The position numbers were made by a program, and so were the translations under genes. A stretch of 64,000 bases of DNA, taken from assembly GCA_963701435.1 (NCBI GenBank), contig CAVPAL010000023.1, positions 930,001 through 994,000 of the forward strand, written 5' to 3'. Source of the stretch: JAACFF01 sp963701435 (lineage in GTDB: Bacteria > Chloroflexota > Anaerolineae > Promineifilales > Promineifilaceae). Shown one piece after another: positions 35,801 through 42,945 of the stretch (positions are counted from its first letter, which is position 1; each line of letters begins with the position of its first letter). A model generated the notes under the pieces. The model was not told the DNA's origin and ran no database searches. It saw nothing but the letters and a program-made list of their open reading frames with translations.

Positions 35801-36001
35801 TGGACCGGCGGCAAAGGTTTTTTTCTGGGGGATGGGGATGCTTTTGTGATTGTCAGGCAGGCGCAAGGCATCAACCAGGAAAGCAAAAATCATATCTGGC
35901 AGCCGCTGCGGGTAAACGGCCGTTGGCAAGTTGATGAATGGGGCGGAGGCTGGTTTCAGGCGAGTGCAATTGTTCCACTACCGGCAGCGGAAGCTGATTA
36001 G
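32876..36001 (+). CDS. dnaE2: DNA polymerase III alpha-like, DnaE2-type
   Basis: C-family polymerase of about 1041 residues, shorter than a usual replicative DnaE (about 1150-1200) and closer to error-prone DnaE2. It starts with a PHP domain (FAHLAVHSHYTLLGG, ALTDTNVLYGAVAFH), then the palm with the catalytic SLPDIDLDFCSRRRDEIL and FFKPGPATGGMAKAFIRRYRG, the helix-hairpin-helix region and a C-terminal OB-like segment (VVSVRNLPLHRSELVTVLGARL). ATG 32876 keeps the PHP domain at the N-terminus; GTG 32828 is an in-frame alternative. No imuB or lexA is next to it. Its TAG stop lies inside repeat B, so the repeat supplies the end of the gene. Confidence 0.88.
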   Translation: MADNKHAFAHLAVHSHYTLLGGTASVGALVDRAVSDGFKALALTDTNVLYGAVAFHKACRQADIQPIIGMTVTMEPPPSEIVLETAVSGALILLATGKTGYQSLCRLSSDIQTRDWRSDNQPPLLSWERLKQHTAGLICLSGGHAGWIERYVRAGRASAAARIASRLGGLFPESVFLSFSPSHTQNQVIQTCIQIGLRFGLRPAAVQPIFYLEPQDAPRLRLLSAIDHNCRLEDAPPATAVPQHWLDPDEITTLYADYPQAVSNVGEIVARCEPALPDGRPIWPKLDLPDNLSPDAALEAQAVAGLQAHYGSAAAPAINTRLAQELQAIQRHAFAPLFLVVADIARFARQMDIPINTRGSVANSLVAYCTGITNVDPIAHELLFERFLNPARASLPDIDLDFCSRRRDEILEYVRRQYGAERVALVATVSTLQPKSAVRETGKAYGLSEARIKKLAALWPRRWHPDPQRRKTENFAEILTALDDPLEKEVMAAAQQLIGQPHHLSIHPGGIVITPGPLTDVVPVQLAPKGFLITQFDYRDVEQIGLPKIDLLGIRALTVLADTAVAIRANLAPNFHLDHIPLDDELTGNMLSRGDTIGVFQCESSGAQRTLRQLKACTVRDLAVANAFFKPGPATGGMAKAFIRRYRGEEAVDFLHPALEPILQPTQGVLLFQEQVLRIAREIAGLSWAQADHLRRGMSKFQAAEMAAMARQFILGCQRPAPDGPGLAREQAQTLWEQVMAFAGYGFNQGHATAYADVSYRSAYLKAHFPAEFLCARLADYGGFHHPAIYMAEAQRLGIPVRPPHINHSGKRFTLTQELNTKHQKTPVLWMGLGQVRDLRRKAAGAIIAARREAPFSSLRDLLNRVALQPKEALHLIQCGALDRLGPSRAALLAEAEPIARAGNVRQLAFDFAVETAVSPETLAQRLEWEKHLLGQPVSVHPLNLVDNQANVVSVRNLPLHRSELVTVLGARLPGWTGGKGFFLGDGDAFVIVRQAQGINQESKNHIWQPLRVNGRWQVDEWGGGWFQASAIVPLPAAEAD

Positions 36002-36115
36002 GTAAACCGCAAAAAGTCTTTTGAAATAAACACCACGCAAATTCATTCGCGGTTTCCTTGAGGAATTCCCAGATGTCGTTTCGCAGGAATTCAAAAAACT
36101 TTCCGGGAATTACCT
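35998..36115. repeat. Dispersed repeat family B, copy 2
   Basis: Begins TTAGGTAAACCGCA and ends AATTACCT, with the inner blocks AAACCGC / GCGGTTT and TTTCCTTGAGGAATT shared with 23807-23925. The stop codon of the polymerase gene (35999-36001) is its first bases. Confidence 0.8.
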
Positions 36116-36507
36116 GACGCTGGTTTTTTAATTGATAAATCAGCTTGACAATTCATGTTATACTGTGGTCTCGATCTGAAAGACAACACTCCCCAAATTT
36201 CCACATTTTTGGAATTTCAACATACTGAGAGTTTGTCGATACGCGTCTTGTGCAATCAAAATCAACTTTCCTGCTCGCGTTAAGACAGAGGAGGTGCGCC
36301 TATAGAAACGAGTTCAGAAACAGGTGAGTATCAAAGAAAAAAGACTGAAATATTTCAGATTAAAAAAAGCATATACCTATTCAAGTACCCGAGAAACCTG
36401 TCAGGTTTTGCCCTTAAGGACAATCGCTTCTCGGGTAAACCTGACAGGTTTAGCTGTATAGTTACGAAAGTATTTTGCTTAAATTCATATTACAATGAGG
36501 AGTTTTT
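36116..36507. other. Non-coding region before the M4 protease
   Basis: About 390 bases without a supported gene. It holds an extended -10-like TGTTATACT (36156-36164) with no good -35, the REP-like element at 36386-36451, and a GAGGAG ribosome site 6-8 bases before ATG 36508. Confidence 0.5.
36386..36451. repeat. REP-like nested palindromic element
   Basis: Two 15-bp palindromic blocks, AAACCTGTCAGGTTT (36394-36408) and AAACCTGACAGGTTT (36437-36451), alternate with an inverted TACCCGAGA / TCTCGGGTA pair. The arrangement can fold as a cruciform or stem-loop and is typical of dispersed REP elements. Confidence 0.75.
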
Positions 36508-39500
36508 ATGAAGCGGTATTCAAATAACATACGCGTGTTTGGGCTAATTTCTATGGCATTGACAGCATTCTTATTCGTATTCTTTTTCTCATCCGCTTTT
36601 GGCCTAACGGAAGAAGGCGCGGAAACGGCCGTTGCCAATCAACAAGGCGACGATATTGACCGCCTTCTTGAAGCCACAAACGGGTCGGCCAAAATCAGTA
36701 TCAATCGTTCCACCGGTGTAGCCAGTTTTGTACAGTTCGAACCAGATTCATTCATCTATGATTTATCGGCAGCGTCTGAGGAAACGGCCGTAACGCAAGC
36801 AACCCTTTTTCTCGAAACTTATGGCGGCGTTTTTGGCATTAGTGCTGTGCAAGATGAACTGGTGCTAGCCGAAGTTGTATCCGATTACGTCGGCGGACGG
36901 CATGTCAGCTACCAACAAGTTTATAAGGCCACACCCGTATTCGCAGGCGTACTCAAGGTACATTTTGATGCCCAGGGCGATCTTTACGCCATCAACGGAA
37001 CATTTGTACCCGACATCAAGGTGAATGTAACGCCAACGCTGTCGGCGGAAGAAGCCTCTGCCCGCGCCGTTGCCGCAGTAACGCGACAGCAGGCTGGCGC
37101 AACCTCAGGTAATTTGGCTGCTTCCTCCGCAAGCGTCAATTTTTCGGCCGTAGAGAGTTCATTGGTAATTTACAACACCGGTTTGTTGCAAGGTGTTTCG
37201 GGCGCTACCGTGTTAGCTTATGAAGTCGAAGTTGGCAATGGCGCCAGTATTCGGGAATTCATCTTTGTCAACGCACACAGCGGCGAAATTGTGAACCAGA
37301 TCAGCGGTGTCCATACTGATTTAGATCGTGAAGTATCTGAAACCAGTCTGGCCAACATCGTCTGGAACGAGAGCAGCGGGCACCCCGACCCCATTCCGCC
37401 CGGGTGGGCCAGCGGGTCAGCACAGCAAGTTACTGACTGGAATAATGAGATTGACGGCGCAAAAGAAACCTATAATTTGTTTGCCAGCGCATTTGAATAT
37501 GATTCCTACGATGACGCTGATGCGACCATGCGCACAGTAAACAACGATCCCAATATTAGCTGTCCGAACGCCAACTGGAACGGCACCAGCACCAATTATT
37601 GCAGCAACGTCACCGGGGACGATACAGTCGCTCACGAATGGGGCCATGCCTACACCGAATACACAAACAATTTAATTTATCAATGGCAGTCCGGCGCGCT
37701 CAACGAAAGTTACTCAGATATCTGGGGTGAAGCGGTAGACTTTCTAAACGGCCGTGGCACAGATGCGCCCGGTGGTTTGCGCACAGCCGGTTCCTGCTCC
37801 ATTTATGGGAATGGAACGCCCAGCACCGATAATTCTTATCGCTGGCTTTCCGGGGAAGATGATCCCGCCTTTGGCGGCGCAATTCGCGATTTGTGGAACC
37901 CGACTTGTTATAATGATCCCGGCAAAGTAACCGATACACAATACTGGTGTTCAACCGAAGATAGTGGCGGCGTCCATATTAATTCCGGCGTTCCCAATCA
38001 CGCCTTTGCCTTAATGGTCGATGGCGGCACCTATAACAGTCAAACCATTACGGGTTTAGGTCTCACCAAGGCTGCCCATATTCATTGGGGCGCGCAAAAT
38101 ATGTTAACCCCTGCCAGCAACTTCGTGGATCATGCCGATGCGTTAGAAGCCTCCTGCACAAGCCTGATTGGCATCAACCTCAACGCGCTTGATACAGACA
38201 GCGCTGTTACAACACCTTCCGGCGAAATGATCTCAGCCGCTGATTGTCAGGAAGTTGCCAAGATTAATACGGCCGTTCAACTGCGTACCGAACCGACCCA
38301 ATGTAATTTCGGACCGCTGCTTGATCCCAATGCGCCACCGTTGTGTGAGGGACTGGGAAGTGTAGAGCCTATTTTGTCAGAAGATTGGGAAGGCGGCGCC
38401 CTGCCGGCCGGGTGGAGCGTTGGCACGCGTGACGTTGCGAATCCGCCCACCTTTGATACGCCCGATTGGGCTGTGGTAAGCACATTGCCAGCCGGCGCAA
38501 ATGGAACATACGCAGCATTTGTCGAGGATGGACCTCAATATGGCAACTGCGCTGATGATACCGAAGCCGGCGTATTGTATTTGGAAAGTCCTGCTATCTC
38601 AATACCAGCCGGTTCTGAAGTTCCGCGCGTTGCGGTTGATCATTGGGTCGCCACTGAATTGGGTTGGGATGGCGGCAACGTCAAAGTCAGCGTCAACGGC
38701 GGCGGATGGCAATTGATTCCAAGCTCCAAGTTTGACTTCAATCCATATAATTCAACCATAAATGGCGGCGGAAATGATAACCCCATGGCCAGTGAACAAG
38801 CTTTCACAGGTACAAATGGCGGTTCTGTCGGCGGCAGTTGGGGACAATCACAAATCACACTCACCGGCATTGCAGCCGCAGGTGATTCCATCAAATTACG
38901 TTTTGAGATGGGTCTGGATGGCTGCAATGGCGTCATTGGCTGGTTTGTTGACGATCTCCAGGTGTATGCTTGCTCAGAGACGGCCCCTGGACCGCCTCAA
39001 ATTAATGTCGATCCAAATACATTAAGCGCGTCGCTGCCGGCCGGCAATCATACAACAACGCGTGCGTTCGATATAACCAACAGCGGCGAAAGCAGCCTGA
39101 CCTGGAGTATTGACGAAGCTGAGGGTTCATCTGTCTTTGGGCCTGAGGTGATCACCGACCAAGTGGAGCGTGTTGGGACAACGGCCGTTCCTGATAAAAT
39201 CGCCGCCCCGGAACGCTCGCCAAGTCAGGTTATCGTTGATGACGGCGGTTTCGAGGCCGGCCCGTTTGGCGGAACGTGGACTGAATTTTCCGCGAACTTT
39301 GGCACGCCGATATGCGACGTCGGGACTTGCGGCACAGGTACAGGCACCGGGCCTAACAGTGGAAACTTCTGGGCCTGGTTTGGCGGCATCAACATCTATG
39401 AAGAAGGCTCCGTATCCCAATCGGTAACTATACCGGCCGGCGGAGAAGCGACGCTCAGCTTCTATCTGGAACAGATCGCCTGTGATAGCTCTGCCGATTA

Positions 39501-39966
39501 CATGGAAGTCACGCTGGATGGTAATCAAGTCTTTGTAACAGACGGCAGCAGCCCACTTTGTGGCCAACTAGGTTACACTTTGCAAACCGTGGACATTGGC
39601 GCTTATGCCGACGGCAATGCCCATACGCTTGAATTCCATTCCGAGGTATTCGGCGACAATGGCGCCAGTTCTAACTTCTTTGTAGACGATGTCGGTATCA
39701 ATGAGGAAGTTGCAACCGGTTGCAGCAACCCGGTTGATATACCGTGGCTTTCTGTTGCGCCCGACAGCGGCACAACCGCCCCCATGAACAGCACCGAGGT
39801 AACCGCAACCTTCGACGCCACAGGACTGGCGGAAGGTACATATACGGCGACATTATGTGTTAACAGCAACGACCCTGCGTCTGCGCTAACGCAAATACCT
39901 GTTTCGGTTTCGGTGACCGCGGCGGGGAATTGGTTAATTTATCTGCCGATTGTGTCAAGTCCCTGA
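36508..39966 (+). CDS. Secreted M4 (thermolysin-like) metalloprotease with C-terminal binding domains
   Basis: A 1152-residue exported zinc endopeptidase: signal peptide (about 1-32), FTP/PepSY propeptide (about 60-270), and catalytic domain with VAHEWGHAY (H376, E377, H380) and downstream zinc Glu in NESYSDIWGEAV, plus HINSGVPNHAFALMV of the M4 C-terminal subdomain. After residue about 620 come a MAM/immune-inhibitor-A-like module (SEDWEGGALPAGWSV ... GWFVDDLQVYAC), a BACON-like linker (LPAGNHTTTRAFDITNSG), a second binding module (about 910-1070, FFVDDVGI), and the tail NWLIYLPIVSSP. That tail resembles endings common in Chloroflexota exoproteins and may be a recognition signal. Strong terminator downstream. 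Confidence 0.92.
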   Translation: MKRYSNNIRVFGLISMALTAFLFVFFFSSAFGLTEEGAETAVANQQGDDIDRLLEATNGSAKISINRSTGVASFVQFEPDSFIYDLSAASEETAVTQATLFLETYGGVFGISAVQDELVLAEVVSDYVGGRHVSYQQVYKATPVFAGVLKVHFDAQGDLYAINGTFVPDIKVNVTPTLSAEEASARAVAAVTRQQAGATSGNLAASSASVNFSAVESSLVIYNTGLLQGVSGATVLAYEVEVGNGASIREFIFVNAHSGEIVNQISGVHTDLDREVSETSLANIVWNESSGHPDPIPPGWASGSAQQVTDWNNEIDGAKETYNLFASAFEYDSYDDADATMRTVNNDPNISCPNANWNGTSTNYCSNVTGDDTVAHEWGHAYTEYTNNLIYQWQSGALNESYSDIWGEAVDFLNGRGTDAPGGLRTAGSCSIYGNGTPSTDNSYRWLSGEDDPAFGGAIRDLWNPTCYNDPGKVTDTQYWCSTEDSGGVHINSGVPNHAFALMVDGGTYNSQTITGLGLTKAAHIHWGAQNMLTPASNFVDHADALEASCTSLIGINLNALDTDSAVTTPSGEMISAADCQEVAKINTAVQLRTEPTQCNFGPLLDPNAPPLCEGLGSVEPILSEDWEGGALPAGWSVGTRDVANPPTFDTPDWAVVSTLPAGANGTYAAFVEDGPQYGNCADDTEAGVLYLESPAISIPAGSEVPRVAVDHWVATELGWDGGNVKVSVNGGGWQLIPSSKFDFNPYNSTINGGGNDNPMASEQAFTGTNGGSVGGSWGQSQITLTGIAAAGDSIKLRFEMGLDGCNGVIGWFVDDLQVYACSETAPGPPQINVDPNTLSASLPAGNHTTTRAFDITNSGESSLTWSIDEAEGSSVFGPEVITDQVERVGTTAVPDKIAAPERSPSQVIVDDGGFEAGPFGGTWTEFSANFGTPICDVGTCGTGTGTGPNSGNFWAWFGGINIYEEGSVSQSVTIPAGGEATLSFYLEQIACDSSADYMEVTLDGNQVFVTDGSSPLCGQLGYTLQTVDIGAYADGNAHTLEFHSEVFGDNGASSNFFVDDVGINEEVATGCSNPVDIPWLSVAPDSGTTAPMNSTEVTATFDATGLAEGTYTATLCVNSNDPASALTQIPVSVSVTAAGNWLIYLPIVSSP

Positions 39967-40014
39967 TGACCTGGCAGCCAATGGCATTATAGGCGACAGA
40001 TAAGTTGTTTTATG

Positions 40015-40050
40015 AGCGCCGTGAGAGAATGATCTCACGGCGCTTTTTTC
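40015..40050 (+). terminator. Intrinsic terminator after the M4 protease
   Basis: A perfect 12-bp stem AGCGCCGTGAGA / TCTCACGGCGCT (40015-40026 with 40033-40044) is followed by TTTTTTCTTTTTT. Confidence 0.9.
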
Positions 40051-40054
40051 TTTT

Positions 40055-41613
40055 TTATTGTAGGACTTCCTCTGCGCGTTCCCCCGCCATCATTAAACCC
40101 AACTCTTCAATAGATACGGCATCGCTGTTTACCACACCCATAATTTCACCGCCAAACATCACAATAATACGGTCAGAAAGCGCTTTAACCTCATCCAGGT
40201 CTTCAGAGATGAGCAGAGTCGCCAATCCTTCCGAACGCTGCAAAAGAAGCTGATTATGGATATATTCCGTGGCGCCGATATCGACGCCGCGCGTGGGTTG
40301 AGCCGCAATCAGGACACGCGGTTTGCGCGCCAGTTCCCGCGCCAAAATCAACTTTTGAATATTGCCGCCGGATAAATTTTTAACCGGTGTATCCTGGCTG
40401 GGCGTTTTGACATTATACGCATCAATCAATTCTTGTGAACTGGTCTCAATTTGTTTGAAATTCAGAAAAATGCCTTTGCTGTAGGGAGCGCGAACATGGT
40501 CTTGCAAAATGAAGTTTTCGGCGACGCTGAAATCTTTAATTACACCGTCATGCATACGTTCTTCAGGAATATATGACAGCCCGGCGTCAATCATTTGGGA
40601 GGTGGTATTGTTGGTGACATTGACCCCTTCCAGTTCAATTGTACCGCTGCTGACATTCTGGAGGCCGGCTATAGCTTCCGCTAACGCCCGCTGCCCATTC
40701 CCAGAAACCCCGGCCACGCCCACAATCTCACCGCTGCGGATTTCCAGGTTGATTTGACGTAAAATAGTCTGCCCATGATGGTTTTCAGCAGTCACATTTT
40801 CGAGGTTCAGGCGAACATCGCCCGTTTCCTGCGGCGGCCGGTGACGTTCCAGGACCACTTCGCGCCCTACCATCATATTGGCCAAATCACGTTTGGTAAC
40901 ATCGGTCGTTTGCACCGTGCCCACAACACGGCCGTCCCGCAGCACCGTCACCCGATCCGTCAGTGCAAAAATCTCATCCAGCTTGTGGGAGATAAATATC
41001 AAGGCGTGGCCGTCGGCCGCCATTTGTTTGAAAATGACAAAAATATCCTCCACTTCCTGCGGCGTGAGAACGGCCGTTGGCTCATCCAGCACCAGCAAAG
41101 CCGCGCCGCGATACAGCGCTTTAATAATCTCAACCCGCTGCCGTTGACCAACCGCTAAATCAGAAATAATTGCTTTGGGATCAACTTGCAAACCATATTT
41201 TTCCGTCAGGTCACGGATGCGCGCCGAGACCTTGTCCAGGTCCATACGCGGCTCGCGCGAGGATTTCAGGCCCAAGGCCACATTTTCAGCCACGCTGATA
41301 TTGTCAACCAGCATAAAATGCTGGTGAATCATGCCGATGCCGTGATTGATCGAGTCGGTTGGCGAATTGATCGAATCGGATGGCCGTTCAGCAGGATTTC
41401 GCCTTCGTTCGGCTGGTAAAGTCCGTACAGAATTTTCATCAACGTGCTTTTGCCGGCGCCATTTTCGCCAAGCAGCGCATGAATTTCGCCCGCATTGACA
41501 TCAAAATTGACATGATCATTCGCCAAAACGCCGGGAAAGCGTTTGACAATATCACGCATTTCCAGCGATTCAATTCGCGGTAATCCCGATGGCAGCAGCT
41601 TTCTTTCACTCAT
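40055..41613 (-). pseudogene. Nucleoside-type ABC importer ATPase (two ABC domains), one frameshift
   Basis: Duplicated ATPase of the RbsA/NupO/YufO type that would energise the BMP-dependent nucleoside importer. Domain 1 has ALLGENGAGKSTLMKIL and the signature DLAVGQRQRVEIIKALY; domain 2 has GVAGVSGNGQRALAEAI and NLSGGNIQKLILAREL. The N-terminal 80 or so residues from ATG 41613 are in one frame and the rest, from GIGMIHQHFMLVD, in another; a single missing base near 41370 separates them. Restoring it gives a normal protein of about 518 residues. It is last in the order permease-permease-binding protein-deaminase-ATPase. True inactivation and a sequencing error cannot be distinguished here. 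Confidence 0.85.
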
Positions 41614-41636
41614 GATTATCGTTTTCCTCAGGCAAT

Positions 41637-42875
41637 TCAATGCCACGTAACGGCCGTATGCGTTTCCACCAGGATTTTTCCCTGGCGAATCACAGCGCGT
41701 CGGTCCGGTTGGCGGCGTAGGGCAGAAACGGCCGATTTCCGCATCCAGCACAATCAAATTGGCGGGCGCGCCCACCTGCAGACCATAATTGTGCAAAGGC
41801 CACAAGCTGGCGGCATTGTAGCGCGGCATATCAAAAGCAGCTTGAATTTCTTCTGGCGCGCCCAAATGCGCCGCATGGGCTGTAATCAACGCCACTTCCA
41901 ACGGATCCATCTTGCCGTACGGATAAAACATATTTTGTAAATCATCCTGTCCACAGGCAACGTTGACCCCGGCCTCCAAAAGTTCCTTCACACGCGCAAT
42001 GCCGCGCGGTTTCGGATGGGCATGCCCGCGTCCTTCCAGCATCAGGTTGATAGGCGCATTGGTGATGACGTGGATATCGGCTTGCCGCACTTTCTCAATG
42101 ATGCGCGCCGCCATTTTGTCATCCCAGGCCGACATCGCGCAGCAGTGGCCGGCTGAAACGCGGCCGTGCCAGCCCGTTTCTAGCGTTTTTTCCGCCAGAA
42201 GCTCCAGCGAATGCCAGTAGGGATCATCCGTTTCGTCAATGTGCATGTCGATGTCGGCGTTGTAATGCTGCGCAATTTCAAAGGCGATTTCGATATGGCG
42301 CGCGGCGTCAGCCATATTTTTTTCGCCATGCGGCATACCGCCAACCAGATCGCAGCCATTTTCCATCGCCTGCCACATCATCTCCACCGCTTCAGGATTG
42401 CGCGCCAGTCCAAGCTGCGGAAATGCCACAAGCTGGATGTCGATCAATTCTTTGATACTGCTTCACGCGCCGCCGTGACCCCTTCCAAAATGCTCAGTTT
42501 TGCGATGTGGTCAATATCGACATGGCTGCGCAGCCACAACGTGCCCTTGGCAACGGCCGTACGCACAACACGCCCGGCGCGTTCAACAATATCCGCAGCG
42601 GTCAGTCTATGTTTGACACCGGCATACAGCTCAATCGCCTCGTAAAGCGTGCCGCTCTGGTTAATCAACCCGTCCCACAGCAGCGCATTTTCCAGATGAA
42701 AATGAGACTCGATGAAAGCCGGAGAGATCATTCCCCCTTGCGCATCAAGCTCTTGTATAGCGGGAGGCAGATTGGATTGAGAAACGGCCGTAATCACACC
42801 GCTCTCAATCCCAATTTCAACCGCTTCGCCCGTGGTATCGTTGATGCCGTTGCGGATAACTAAATCCAATGTCAA
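41637..42875 (-). pseudogene. Cytosine-deaminase-like amidohydrolase with two frameshifts
   Basis: Amidohydrolase resembling E. coli CodA over its length (expected about 412 residues). Shared parts are ESHFHLENALLWDG with NQSGTLYEAIE, RSHVDIDH, IDIQLVAFPQ, the zinc ligands DMHIDETDD and AGHCCAM, PKPRGIARVKELLEAG, CGQDD and LRRQPDRRAVIRQG. The frame is broken twice: one base missing near 42448 and one extra A at 41735. The extra A sits inside what would otherwise be an ACGGCCGT copy read as Glu-Thr-Ala-Val-Ser. Start is probably TTG 42875 behind GGAAGG. Flanked by the binding-protein and ATPase genes, it likely deaminated an imported nucleobase. Confidence 0.82.
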
Positions 42876-42903
42876 GCTTGCACCTTCCCGCCTTCCTTCA
42901 TGC

Positions 42904-42936
42904 ACCTTCCTGGAAGCTCTAAGCTTCCAGGAAGGT
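42904..42936. repeat. Perfect 15-bp inverted repeat between binding-protein and deaminase genes
   Basis: ACCTTCCTGGAAGCT and AGCTTCCAGGAAGGT with a 3-base loop. No T-run, so it is more likely an mRNA-stabilising or REP-like hairpin than a terminator. The CTGGAAGCT arm recurs at 45086-45130. Confidence 0.8.
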
Positions 42937-42945
42937 CCCTAATTC

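Noticed and set aside
41637..42875. Programmed frameshift or in-frame Sec codon in the deaminase gene
   Set aside because: The breaks are plus/minus one-base changes without slippery heptamers or a SECIS-like hairpin, and a third similar break lies in the neighbouring gene.
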